64,000 bases of DNA from Enterovibrio norvegicus FF-33 (GTDB lineage Bacteria > Pseudomonadota > Gammaproteobacteria > Enterobacterales > Vibrionaceae): positions 158,399 through 222,398 of the forward strand of contig NZ_AJYD02000013.1 in the NCBI RefSeq assembly GCF_000286835.2, in the 5' to 3' direction. The translations under genes and the position numbers were made by a program. Numbering within the stretch: position 1 is the first letter of the stretch; each line of letters opens with the position of its first letter. This document shows positions 10,416-19,032 of this stretch, piece after piece. The notes beneath the pieces were generated by a model. It searched no databases and was not told the DNA's origin. It saw only the letters and a program-made list of their open reading frames with translations.

Positions 10416-10469
10416 ATTGAATAGACATCGCAGCGCTGGTGTTTGATCGTGCTGCGGCAGATGTTCAAT
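10416..10469 (+). other. imperfect long hairpin between deoB and deoD
   Basis: Three paired blocks are visible: ATTGAA/TTCAAT, ACATC/GATGT and GCAGC/GCTGC, arranged symmetrically across the 97-nt gap. There is no T tract, so a role in differential mRNA stability or processing within the operon is more likely than termination (inference). Confidence 0.4.
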
Positions 10470-10506
10470 AGGTAGAATCCGAAATTTGATCAAAAGGAAA
10501 ATACAA

Positions 10507-11232
10507 ATGGCAACTCCACATATCAATGCCGAAATGGGTGATTTTTCAGATGTTGTTCTGATGCCGGGCGACCCGCTTCGCGCTAAGTACATTGCAGAAA
10601 CTTTCCTGCAAGATGTTAAGCAAGTTTGCGATGTTCGCAGCATGTTTGGTTACACCGGTACTTATAAAGGTCGTAAGATCTCTGTGATGGGACATGGTAT
10701 GGGTATCCCATCATGCTCAATCTACGCGACTGAGTTGATCAAAGACTTTGGCGTGAAGAAAATCATTCGTGTGGGCAGCTGTGGTGCTGTGCGTGAAGAC
10801 GTGAAACTGCGTGAAGTGATCATCGGTGTGGGCGCGTCAACCGATGCGAAAATTAACCGTACTCGTTTTAACGGCCATGATTTCGCAGCGATTGCTGACT
10901 TTGAAATGACCCGTAACGCAGTCGATGCCGCGAAAGCAAAAGGCATCAACGTACGTGTAGGTAACATCTTCTCTGCGGACCTTTTCTACTCGCCAGAGCC
11001 AGAGTTCTTTGACACCATGGCGAAGTACGGCATCTTGGGTGTGGAAATGGAAGCGGCGGGTATTTACGGCGTAGCGGCAGAATTCGGCGCGAAAGCTCTG
11101 ACTATCTGTACTGTGTCTGACCACATTAAGACAGGCGAGCAAACGTCATCTGACGAGCGTCAAACCACGTTCAACGAGATGATTGAAATCGCACTAGAAT
11201 CTGTACTGCTGGGCGACGCTGACGAAGCGTAA
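10507..11232 (+). CDS. deoD: purine-nucleoside phosphorylase (DeoD type)
   Basis: DeoD phosphorolyses purine ribo- and deoxyribonucleosides. The 241-residue protein is close to the E. coli length (239) and starts [15 protein letters not shown]. It has [15 protein letters not shown] as the phosphate-binding segment, [13 protein letters not shown], and the [10 protein letters not shown] ribose-binding motif. The catalytic Asp lies in [10 protein letters not shown]. The ATG at 10507 with an AAAGGA site upstream is the family start; seven extra in-frame codons upstream are not. It is the last gene of the deo operon, closed by a terminator. Confidence 0.97.
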   Translation: MATPHINAEMGDFSDVVLMPGDPLRAKYIAETFLQDVKQVCDVRSMFGYTGTYKGRKISVMGHGMGIPSCSIYATELIKDFGVKKIIRVGSCGAVREDVKLREVIIGVGASTDAKINRTRFNGHDFAAIADFEMTRNAVDAAKAKGINVRVGNIFSADLFYSPEPEFFDTMAKYGILGVEMEAAGIYGVAAEFGAKALTICTVSDHIKTGEQTSSDERQTTFNEMIEIALESVLLGDADEA

Positions 11233-11255
11233 GTTCTGCTAAGTAACAGAAATGA

Positions 11256-11281
11256 AAAAGGATGGCTCAGGCCATCCTTTT
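11256..11281 (+). terminator. terminator of the deo operon, also facing ytjB
   Basis: A perfect 11-bp inverted repeat (AAAAGGATGGC / GCCATCCTTTT) with a TCAG loop lies between the convergent deoD and ytjB genes. A/T runs on both sides suggest bidirectional use. Confidence 0.85.
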
Positions 11282-11333
11282 GTGTTCTACGTTGTGGCAA
11301 AGTTGCTCTTTAGGACCTAAGACCGCGCTTGCT

Positions 11334-11945
11334 CTACGAATCATTATTTTTCAGCAAAAATGTCGATCGCCAGAGATCTTTGCGGCTAGCAAACGTGAAG
11401 ATGAGTAACGCCCCTGTCACGATCGCCACCAAAATCATGGCACGGACCAAATTAATGCTTTGTTCTAAGCGATTAGAGGCCACTTTTATCACATCACCAT
11501 GTTCTAGAGTGATGCGTAAAAAGCCCACCACGTTGCCATTGTCTGCAATGGGCTCAACCAGTTGAAGTCGACCAATGCTGGCAACAGACAGCGGTGTATT
11601 GAGACCTGTGAGCTGTTCAAGCGGCATTGCGCCGACAGAGTTAACCACAATATTCCCCCTGATGTCGTACACGGCGGAGTCCAAGATCAAATCCTCACTC
11701 TGCAGATTCGCAACTAAGCGTTGAAGTGACTCTATGTCATCGTTAGCAATAGCATCGTGGGCAGCAGCAGCAGCTTGGCGTAAAATGACGCGAGACAAGG
11801 ATTCGGTCTGGTCGTATAACATCTTATAGTTACGGTTATTTAACTGATTACTGTACATAAAAAGCATCATTACCGTGGCGAAGCACGCCACAAGGATAAT
11901 GAACTGCCACAGTTTTTTTAGGCGTTTTTTGTTTATTTGTAGCAT
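11334..11945 (-). CDS. ytjB: YtjB/SMP family membrane protein
   Basis: A 203-residue inner-membrane protein of the YtjB (SMP) family, which lies beside serB in many gammaproteobacteria. Its biochemical role is not established. It has a hydrophobic helix near residues 13-33 (FIILVACFATVMMLFMYS), a periplasmic domain of about 130 residues (VYDIRGNIVVNSVG in the middle) and a second helix near residues 167-185 before a short cytoplasmic tail. I choose the ATG at 11945 with GGAAGG upstream rather than a TTG five codons earlier. It is divergent from serB, a conserved arrangement. Confidence 0.85.
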   Translation of the reverse strand: MLQINKKRLKKLWQFIILVACFATVMMLFMYSNQLNNRNYKMLYDQTESLSRVILRQAAAAAHDAIANDDIESLQRLVANLQSEDLILDSAVYDIRGNIVVNSVGAMPLEQLTGLNTPLSVASIGRLQLVEPIADNGNVVGFLRITLEHGDVIKVASNRLEQSINLVRAMILVAIVTGALLIFTFASRKDLWRSTFLLKNNDS

Positions 11946-12208
11946 ATGCCTTCCAAGCAATAGGCGAAGTTATGAAATACTTCGCATCAAAATCAGCGCG
12001 CCCTCAGTTTGCTGTCAGCACTTAAAAAATGCAAGTCAGCGCTTGGCTTAACCAAATTCTCACTGACTCAGTATTTTGAAGTCACTCGTCGATCGCGCTA
12101 CTGTGATCATACGCACTCTTTGATATAGTAGTATGCCCAAACAAGCTCTCGCTGAATAAGCATCTGAGGTTGCTCGGGTATACGAATTTTCAAAAAGGAA
12201 TTTATGCA

Positions 12209-13174
12209 ATGGATGCATTTTCAGCTTATCCAATAAAAAAGCACACCAAACTGTTAAACCGATTCCCTTCTATACGTGGCTTTCGTCCGTCTGACTGCCG
12301 TCAAGCAGGATGGCTACTGTTCGGTTTGCACATCAGCCCCTCTTACCTTGATGATTTTTCGTTTCTCACCGGTGAGCGTGTTCGCCCGTTAGCGGGTTGG
12401 ACGGTTGGTCCTTATGAAGTGCTACTTATGCGCGGGGAATTAACGCCTGAGATTGTCGCTTTGTGTGATGCACTGTTTCTCGATTGCTCAGGGCTGGAAA
12501 ATATTCCTAACCTTTATGAACCAGGCTTGGCGTTATTTGATATGGATTCCACTGCGATTCAAATCGAATGCATTGATGAAATAGCCAAGCTGGCAGGTGT
12601 AGGCGAGCAAGTTTCCGACGTCACAGAGCGTGCTATGCGTGGCGAATTGGATTTTGAGCAAAGCTTGCGTCAACGTGTCGCCACGCTCAAAGGCACCGAT
12701 GTGTCTGTGCTTGAGCACGTGCGCGACAATATTCCTTATATGCCTGGAATGCGTCGTCTGACAGCGTCGCTGCAGGCACGTGGTTGGAAAGTGGCGATTG
12801 CTTCTGGTGGATTTACTTGGTTTTCTGACAAACTCAAAAATGATTTGTCGCTGGCGTATGCCGAATCCAATCAGCTAGTGATTGAAAACGGCAAGCTGAC
12901 CGGTGAAGTGGCCGGTACTGTCGTGGATGCACAGCGTAAAGCGGACATTTTGCGCGATTTGGCTGAAAGCTATGAATATCCGCCGTCGAACACTTTAGCA
13001 GTGGGTGATGGTGCCAATGATCTAACCATGATGGCCGCGGCGGGATTGGGCATTGCTTATCACGCGAAACCCAAAGTGCAGCAAGCTGCGCAGGTCTCGA
13101 TCCGTCATGCGGACTTGGGTGGCGTTATGTGTGTGTTGTCAGCGTCGTTGTTGCCTCAGCGCCTTAGCTGGTAA
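12209..13174 (+). CDS. serB: phosphoserine phosphatase
   Basis: SerB performs the last step of serine biosynthesis, hydrolysing phosphoserine. The 321-residue product has an N-terminal extension of about 100 residues as in Vibrio and E. coli, then the HAD phosphatase core. The core shows nucleophile motif I FDMDSTAIQ, motif II IASGGFTWF and motif III with KADI and VGDGANDLTMM. The start at 12209 (MDAFSAYPIKKHTK) lies 8 nt after an AAAAAGGAA ribosome binding site; an upstream in-frame extension is not family-like. Confidence 0.96.
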   Translation: MDAFSAYPIKKHTKLLNRFPSIRGFRPSDCRQAGWLLFGLHISPSYLDDFSFLTGERVRPLAGWTVGPYEVLLMRGELTPEIVALCDALFLDCSGLENIPNLYEPGLALFDMDSTAIQIECIDEIAKLAGVGEQVSDVTERAMRGELDFEQSLRQRVATLKGTDVSVLEHVRDNIPYMPGMRRLTASLQARGWKVAIASGGFTWFSDKLKNDLSLAYAESNQLVIENGKLTGEVAGTVVDAQRKADILRDLAESYEYPPSNTLAVGDGANDLTMMAAAGLGIAYHAKPKVQQAAQVSIRHADLGGVMCVLSASLLPQRLSW

Positions 13175-13188
13175 GGGCTGTTTGCCAA

Positions 13189-13241
13189 GCTAGAAGCTTA
13201 ACGTCAAGCGTTAGCTTCTAGCTTCTAGCTTTCTGTTTTTT
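13189..13241 (+). terminator. terminator hairpin between convergent serB and PilZ genes
   Basis: A 14-15-bp inverted repeat with one bulge (GCTAGAAGCT-T-AACG / CGTTAGCTTCTAGC) is followed by TTCTAGCTTTCTGTTTTTT. The right arm is partly duplicated (GCTTCTAGCTTCTAGCT), so alternative pairings are possible. Confidence 0.65.
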
Positions 13242-13251
13242 GGTTTTGGGT

Positions 13252-15588
13252 TCATCCCATTTCCAATCGCATCATCACTTCATCTGTGATGTCACTCATT
13301 TCGCCGTAGACACACAAATCGGCAAACTCATGCTCAAGCTGTGCCGTTCTTTTGGTGGATAGCTTCATCAATTGCTCTGACGTTTCCGAATTTAGCCACT
13401 GACTGCCATCATCTATAGGCTGCATCCAATTTCGTACGGCAAAAAACTTTCCGCGCTTTTTCGCTTGAGAGATGAAAAACTTTCTCTCCTCGGGTGTTTC
13501 AAAGCTGTCCAATGAACGTGACTTCACCGCGATGACAACGCCATTCGCAATGGTTGCAGCGACATAAAACTCATGTCTTATCTGCTCAAGACGGTTTCGT
13601 TGACGTGTTACTCCGTTGGCGTATTTCGACAAGTGCTCACCAAGCACTGGCGCCAGCGAGATCATGCCCGCCGCTGCGCTTTTATGCAAAATACGGCTGA
13701 GTTCGCTACCTGGATAGTTAGTGCCAATCCCTGACACTTGAAGCGTTTCACCACGACGAACGAGGAAATACGGTGTGACGGACAAACGTGTTAGCAACAT
13801 TTGATGCATGGCGCTAAGAAGCGGGGCATCCGGCAGTTTTTCACTGTCTAACATGAGCTTATGTTGGTTGTGTTCGATGAGTCGCTGTAAGTAGTGACTG
13901 CGATGTTTACTGTGTCTGTCCTTGAGCAAAGCAAGCTTAACGTTTGTGCGGTCTTCGCTGATTTGGATGACTTTGTATGGCACATTTCCGAGCGGCGCGT
14001 TGGGATCCACGCGCTTTAGGTCAGTAAATGTCACCGCCACTTCTTGTGATTTACTCCCAGAAAAAGGGCCACTCAATGAAATATTTAATCCATGAGGAGA
14101 GAAATCAATTGTCTCGCCATGCAGTTCACCACTGGTGTGGTGAATTAATATGGTGCCCGTTTTATGCTGGTAACGAGGTTCTTTACGTTGCGGTGCGAGT
14201 ACTGATGGCACCGCATCTATCGCCGCAATAGGATCACGCTCATGGACAAATTGATTCAGTGACCGAGAAGGCAGCTTCGGTTTGATCGGGATGCGATAGT
14301 CGCTGTTAACGGTTTCTAAGGTTAAATCCTGAATCGTCGCGATGTGGGTTAATTCATCAATTTGCTGGATGTAGGCAGGAGAGATGTCCTGTAAACGGCG
14401 AGTGTCCTCTTCATTAATTTTCGCCATCGTAACGCGCAGCACACGCCATGAGGGGCGAGAGCTACCCACATGCCAAAATAAGCGGCGAAGCTCGGGTGTT
14501 AGCTCTGTTGGGCAGGCAGAGAAAAAGAAGGTTTTATCACTGTGTTGGTGGCTGAAGCAATAGACCAGCGTTTCACTGCTAGTGAGTCCCTCTAAGGCCA
14601 AATGTTGGAGCCGAGCAGCAGAAAAGAGTTTATCAACCACAGGCAGGTTGCGTTCATCATGCCAGTAGTCCCACAGCGAACGGTTTTGCTCAGTTAGCAA
14701 GCTATAACGCAGCTTGTTGCCACAGAAAAACAACGGTAATGAGGATGTTTGCTCAAGAAAGATTTGTTCGTAACTCTTTGAACGTGTTGTTAGAAACTTG
14801 TCTTCATTTTCTGATCGCGAACTGACAGTGTCTTGCGTACTTTTGGTCTCAATCGCGTTTTTGATGGCGTCAGTACTGGTCACTAGACGCAGTCGAAGTC
14901 GTTGAAAACTGTCTTTGTTGAAATTAAGTTCAACCCCGACCACGCGATAATTTAGGCCGCTAAACAGTTCAGGCAGACGGCATTCGTCGCCCAATTGCGG
15001 GAAGTAAACGACCAGTGTTGAGCCTTCGTCATAACGAAATGCCGCAGGTAGCTTAACTTGCATGCCCGAGTTAGATAGATCGATTGTCGAGCCGTTAACT
15101 TCCGTTCCGTCGGGCAGAAAAGCCTGAATACGGCTGGAAATTTGAATGCGATTCTCACTGCGGGACAAGTAGTGACCAAAGCGCAATGGCACGGTTTCTA
15201 CCGTATCCATCGACTCTGCTGCACGTACATCCCCTTGGCGCTGCAACACGCGATAACTGTTGGAGGTGTTGTGAAGATCATCCCACAACCCTTGTGTCAT
15301 TTTACCTTGATAGATATCGAGACGGCGGTGATACAGATTGATCGCGACATCATCCAACCAATGGTTCACGTTGTTGAGAAAATAACGACGGCATTCGCCG
15401 ACCACTTTACCGCGTAAGTCCACGGGGCGGCTGCACGCAGACATGAGCTTGCGCACTTCCATTTTAATGATCAAGCGTTCAGAGTTACTTTCGGTTGGGG
15501 TCAGCTTAAACAGTAAATCATCAAAACCTTCCATCTCATAGAGTGGAAGTAACTGATCGTACAGCGTCTTATCGTGGTCCTGCATCAT
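13252..15588 (-). CDS. large PilZ-domain protein, putative c-di-GMP receptor
   Basis: A 778-residue cytoplasmic protein with two PilZ-like regions. One, near residues 150-200, has DLSNSG but a weaker arginine motif. The second, near residues 470-560, has the complete c-di-GMP binding pattern: RKEPR (RxxxR), then DFSPHG (D/NxSxxG). The remainder is predicted alpha/beta without a domain I can name. In Vibrio cholerae a protein of this size lies between serB and radA and is one of the PilZ proteins linked to c-di-GMP and motility or biofilm phenotypes; the relation here is inferred from synteny. The ATG has only a weak ribosome binding site, and MMQ offers a second start three bases on. Confidence 0.85.
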   Translation of the reverse strand: MMQDHDKTLYDQLLPLYEMEGFDDLLFKLTPTESNSERLIIKMEVRKLMSACSRPVDLRGKVVGECRRYFLNNVNHWLDDVAINLYHRRLDIYQGKMTQGLWDDLHNTSNSYRVLQRQGDVRAAESMDTVETVPLRFGHYLSRSENRIQISSRIQAFLPDGTEVNGSTIDLSNSGMQVKLPAAFRYDEGSTLVVYFPQLGDECRLPELFSGLNYRVVGVELNFNKDSFQRLRLRLVTSTDAIKNAIETKSTQDTVSSRSENEDKFLTTRSKSYEQIFLEQTSSLPLFFCGNKLRYSLLTEQNRSLWDYWHDERNLPVVDKLFSAARLQHLALEGLTSSETLVYCFSHQHSDKTFFFSACPTELTPELRRLFWHVGSSRPSWRVLRVTMAKINEEDTRRLQDISPAYIQQIDELTHIATIQDLTLETVNSDYRIPIKPKLPSRSLNQFVHERDPIAAIDAVPSVLAPQRKEPRYQHKTGTILIHHTSGELHGETIDFSPHGLNISLSGPFSGSKSQEVAVTFTDLKRVDPNAPLGNVPYKVIQISEDRTNVKLALLKDRHSKHRSHYLQRLIEHNQHKLMLDSEKLPDAPLLSAMHQMLLTRLSVTPYFLVRRGETLQVSGIGTNYPGSELSRILHKSAAAGMISLAPVLGEHLSKYANGVTRQRNRLEQIRHEFYVAATIANGVVIAVKSRSLDSFETPEERKFFISQAKKRGKFFAVRNWMQPIDDGSQWLNSETSEQLMKLSTKRTAQLEHEFADLCVYGEMSDITDEVMMRLEMG

Positions 15589-15732
15589 GGTAAAGTCTGA
15601 TAGAATTGTGAATTATTTAACGGCTGAGAAGGGGCATAGTTTACCTGTTTTCGTGTAAGTGTCTCGAAGATATGCATAAACTTGCCTTGTCTCGCAGTTC
15701 TCGAACCGCAAGACGTCATTTCAGGAGAAATC

Positions 15733-17112
15733 ATGTCGAAAGCAAAACGTGCCTATGTCTGCAATGATTGCGGCGCAGACTATCCACGCTGGCAAGGTCA
15801 ATGCTCAGCGTGTGGTGCATGGAACACGATTACAGAAGTTCGCTTGGCGGCCTCGCCTCAAGTCGCACGTAACGAAAAGTATGCGGGCTATGCAGGCAAA
15901 GCTGACGCGCAAGTGCAAACGTTAGCGTCGATTGATCTGCAAGAAGTGCCTCGTTTTAGCAGTGGCTTCAAAGAACTCGATCGTGTGCTTGGCGGCGGTG
16001 TTGTGCCTGGCGCAGCCATTTTGATTGGTGGTAGTCCGGGGGCAGGTAAAAGTACCTTGCTGCTGCAGATTATGTGTTGGCTAGCCAGTCAAATGCCAAC
16101 CTTGTACGTGACCGGTGAAGAGTCGTTACAGCAAGTCGCTATGCGCGCTGAACGTTTGGGATTACCGAAAGATAAACTGAGAATGCTCTCGGAAACCAAT
16201 GTTGAAACCATCTGTCAGATTGCTCGCCAAGAGCAGCCCAAAATCATGGTCATCGACTCGATTCAGGTGATGCATTGTGCCGATGTGGTGTCTGCACCCG
16301 GAAGCGTCGCACAGGTTCGAGAATCTGCCGCCGCTTTAACCCGCTATGCCAAGCAACACAATGTGGCGATCTTCATGGTCGGGCACGTCACCAAAGACGG
16401 TTCTTTGGCGGGCCCCAAAGTACTCGAGCACTGCATTGACTGCTCTGTGATGCTGGATGGTTCGAGTGACAGTCGTTTCCGTACCCTTCGCAGCCACAAA
16501 AACCGATTTGGCGCCGTGAATGAGCTTGGGGTGTTTGCCATGACAGGGCAAGGGCTTCGTGAAGTGAGTAACCCGTCAGCCATTTTCTTGAGCCGAGGCG
16601 AAGAGGTGACATCAGGCAGCGCAGTCACTGTGCTGTGGGAAGGCACGCGACCTTTGTTAGTAGAGATACAGGCGCTGGTGGATTACAGCCAACTGTCCAA
16701 CCCTCGTCGTATTGCCGTTGGTCTTGAACAAAACCGCCTTGCGCTATTGCTTGCCGTGCTCCACAAACATGGTGGCCTGCAAATGTCCGATCAGGATGTG
16801 TTTGTGAATGTGGTCGGTGGCGTAAAGGTCACAGAAACCAGTGTGGATCTTGCGTTGCTGCTGGCGTTGATTTCCAGTTTTCGTGATCGCCCTTTGCCTC
16901 GGGATCTGGTGGTCTTTGGTGAAGTGGGATTGGCCGGTGAAATACGCCCTGTGCCAAGTGGTCAAGAGCGTTTAATGGAAGCCGCGAAGCATGGATTTAC
17001 CCGCGCAGTTGTGCCTTCAGCAAATGCACCGAAAAAAGACACGCCGGGGATGAAAGTGTATGGCGTGAATAAGCTTTCTGAAGCGCTTGCCGTGCTGGAT
17101 GAGTTTGATTAA
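15733..17112 (+). CDS. radA: DNA repair protein RadA
   Basis: RadA (Sms) is a RecA-like ATPase that helps process recombination intermediates and branch migration. The 459-residue product has the full set: an N-terminal C4 zinc finger (CNDCG...CSACG), Walker A GGSPGAGKST, the RadA-specific HKNRFGA motif and a C-terminal Lon-protease-like domain. The ATG at 15733 (MSKAKRAYVCNDCG) follows AGGAGA; the in-frame upstream codons lack family similarity. Confidence 0.97.
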   Translation: MSKAKRAYVCNDCGADYPRWQGQCSACGAWNTITEVRLAASPQVARNEKYAGYAGKADAQVQTLASIDLQEVPRFSSGFKELDRVLGGGVVPGAAILIGGSPGAGKSTLLLQIMCWLASQMPTLYVTGEESLQQVAMRAERLGLPKDKLRMLSETNVETICQIARQEQPKIMVIDSIQVMHCADVVSAPGSVAQVRESAAALTRYAKQHNVAIFMVGHVTKDGSLAGPKVLEHCIDCSVMLDGSSDSRFRTLRSHKNRFGAVNELGVFAMTGQGLREVSNPSAIFLSRGEEVTSGSAVTVLWEGTRPLLVEIQALVDYSQLSNPRRIAVGLEQNRLALLLAVLHKHGGLQMSDQDVFVNVVGGVKVTETSVDLALLLALISSFRDRPLPRDLVVFGEVGLAGEIRPVPSGQERLMEAAKHGFTRAVVPSANAPKKDTPGMKVYGVNKLSEALAVLDEFD

Positions 17113-17124
17113 TTCTGCTTATAA

Positions 17125-17193
17125 GCAGAAGCAGAAGCAGAAGCAGAAGCAGAAGCAGAAGCAGAAGCAGAAAACAGAAAACAGAAAACAGAA
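17125..17193 (+). repeat. simple sequence repeat downstream of radA (8 x GCAGAA, 3 x AACAGAA)
   Basis: Eight perfect copies of the hexamer GCAGAA (17125-17172) run directly into three copies of the heptamer AACAGAA (17173-17193), ending at the radA terminator. The stretch lies between convergent genes, 12 nt after the radA stop. It is a likely site of slipped-strand length variation. Confidence 0.9.
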
Positions 17194-17217
17194 AAAGGCA
17201 CATTGCGTGCCTTTTTT
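17192..17217 (+). terminator. bidirectional terminator between radA and the M23 peptidase gene
   Basis: AAAAAGGCAC and GTGCCTTTTTT pair around ATTGC, with T runs reading out on both strands. Confidence 0.85.
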
Positions 17218-17244
17218 CGTTTGGTTTGACTGGGAGCTATTGAG

Positions 17245-18285
17245 CTACTTGGTGCTCTCAATCTCGGCGGTGTTTGAGGCCGCAGAGTGATTGGCGACAG
17301 CAACCAGACCAGCTTGTCCTGTTGCATCGGACGCTAGTTGAACCTGCGTTGCGACCATGCTCTCGACAATCTTCACTAAGCTGGCCCATTTCACTTTATC
17401 TTCTTCTTTGAACAGCGCTTCAAAATTGTCGTGTGTCCAAGCGATAAAGCGCTTCGGATTGAGTGCGCGGCCAAGAAATCTCACTTCGTAATGAAGGTGC
17501 GGTCCAGTAGATAACCCCGTATTGCCAGACCAGCCAATCAAGTCGCCTTTTTTCACAAACTCGCCTGTATTGACGTTGAACTTGTCGAGATGTGCGTAAA
17601 GCGTCATAAAGCCAAAGGCATGGTCAATCTTGAGTAGGTTGCCATAACCTTTTTTGCGACTCGGGCGTTTGTATTCCACCACGCCATCTGCGGGAGCATA
17701 AACGGGTGTGCCGATGTCTGCGGTTAAATCCAAACCAAGGTGGAATTTCTTGCTTCCAGTAACCGGATGGGTGCGGGAGCCATAGCCGGATGAGCGACGA
17801 TAGCTTTCAATCGGTTGACCACTTGGGATCAATCTAAGCATGGTGGCACGTACGGCAGAGTTGATCACTGCAACATCTAAGCGTTCTGTTAGTGGAACTT
17901 CGCTACTGTTTTCTTTTTCTAACCCCAACACTTCTTCAACGCTGGAAACACGTTGAGTGAGATAATTCAGCTCGCTTTCTTTTTCTTCGATGGTTTGCGC
18001 GTATTCTTCTTCTTTATTGTTGATCTGCTGCTCAAGTTGTTGACGCTTTTGCTTGAGAGACTCGAGTTGTCCGACCAGAGCGGAGCTTTTCTCTGTCATG
18101 TTTTTCACCGTCATTTCTGCGGTGGTTGAACGATGATTGAGGTAATAAATCGTGGCGATACTGGCGACAATACCGACCACGAGTATGATCAATAGCGTGA
18201 GCAGCACTTTTTTAAGCGACGGAGAGAGCACAAAGTGGCGAGATCCATTCGCATGTGAAACGGCAATTCGAATGTTATGTGGCAT
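17245..18285 (-). CDS. M23 family metallopeptidase, membrane-anchored cell-wall hydrolase
   Basis: A 346-residue protein with a single N-terminal transmembrane helix (about residues 25-48), a coiled coil of about 70 residues rich in Glu/Lys/Gln, and a C-terminal LytM/M23 domain. Zinc ligands are visible in HLGLDL (HxxxD) and HLHYE (HxH). These enzymes are zinc endopeptidases acting on peptidoglycan cross-links, or regulators of amidases when ligands are missing. Here the ligands are present, so activity in the periplasm is likely. The gene is convergent with radA and shares its terminator. Confidence 0.9.
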   Translation of the reverse strand: MPHNIRIAVSHANGSRHFVLSPSLKKVLLTLLIILVVGIVASIATIYYLNHRSTTAEMTVKNMTEKSSALVGQLESLKQKRQQLEQQINNKEEEYAQTIEEKESELNYLTQRVSSVEEVLGLEKENSSEVPLTERLDVAVINSAVRATMLRLIPSGQPIESYRRSSGYGSRTHPVTGSKKFHLGLDLTADIGTPVYAPADGVVEYKRPSRKKGYGNLLKIDHAFGFMTLYAHLDKFNVNTGEFVKKGDLIGWSGNTGLSTGPHLHYEVRFLGRALNPKRFIAWTHDNFEALFKEEDKVKWASLVKIVESMVATQVQLASDATGQAGLVAVANHSAASNTAEIESTK

Positions 18286-18471
18286 GGTTACTACTACTTC
18301 ATGTATCTATGCACGTAATGGCGCTTAGTGTTTATTTGAGCCAAGCATTTGGTAACGCATAGCACTTGTAAAACGGACGCATAAAAAACAGCGTGATAAT
18401 TATTTCCAGAGTCATCAACGCCTCGAGAGATGATCCCTAGAGCAGTCATCTCTAGCGACCAACTTCACCGA

Positions 18472-18843
18472 TTATACGGTATCTTTTAGATCTGTCAGTT
18501 GTGCTAATTCGCGGTGAAGCAAATCATCGTTACCGACGTTCAGTTCAACCAGACGTTTCAGGTGGCTCGCACTGTCGATATCAATATGATCAATTTGGAA
18601 GCGAAGATAGTCGCCGCCGTCTTGAATCAATTGAAGCTCCATGCTCAGCTCAATGTCAGAGTCATGCAATTTGAAGCTCACAACATAATCTGTCTCGTTG
18701 CCAATGCCCCAATCTTCAGGGGTGGAAAGCAGTGCGCCTTTTAGCGATAGATCAAGAACGTTAGAGGTCCAACTTGATTCTCCCTGCCTTATCGTGGCGG
18801 GAGTGAGATAGACAACACGCGAAAACATACGACGTTCTGCCAT
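18472..18843 (-). CDS. single-domain PilZ protein
   Basis: A 123-residue stand-alone PilZ domain, probably a cytoplasmic c-di-GMP receptor. The N-terminus carries the arginine motif (RRMFSR, containing RxxxR) and residues 31-36 give DLSLKG, matching D/NxSxxG. The length fits small PilZ adaptors of the PA4608 type. A long leader (18844-18900) separates it from the ettA terminator. Partner and output are unknown. With the 778-residue PilZ protein and the GGDEF operon, it is one of three c-di-GMP-linked loci in the window. Confidence 0.88.
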   Translation of the reverse strand: MAERRMFSRVVYLTPATIRQGESSWTSNVLDLSLKGALLSTPEDWGIGNETDYVVSFKLHDSDIELSMELQLIQDGGDYLRFQIDHIDIDSASHLKRLVELNVGNDDLLHRELAQLTDLKDTV

Positions 18844-18974
18844 ATAACAAATCCTCAGTGCAATTTACACCAAGTGTAGGAGAGACGAGTCGATATCTCT
18901 ACTCTTGCGTCTCGTCTCCGTGATGCGCTGCGCGTCTTATCAATAAGATGGGTGTAGATATGGGCTGAAAATGC

Positions 18975-19001
18975 AAAAAGGGCCACCGAAGTGACCCTTT
19001 G
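18975..19001 (-). terminator. rho-independent terminator of ettA
   Basis: Read on the minus strand, AAAGGGTCAC and GTGGCCCTTT pair with one mismatch around TTCG, followed by a short T run. Confidence 0.7.
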
Positions 19002-19032
19002 ACTCATTGCAGTATTGAATGCGTAGCGCGAA

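Noticed and set aside
18426..18453. AGAGATGA/TCATCTCT hairpin as a terminator of the small PilZ gene
   Set aside because: The stem is clear but there is no T run after it on the minus strand, so a terminator call is not supported.
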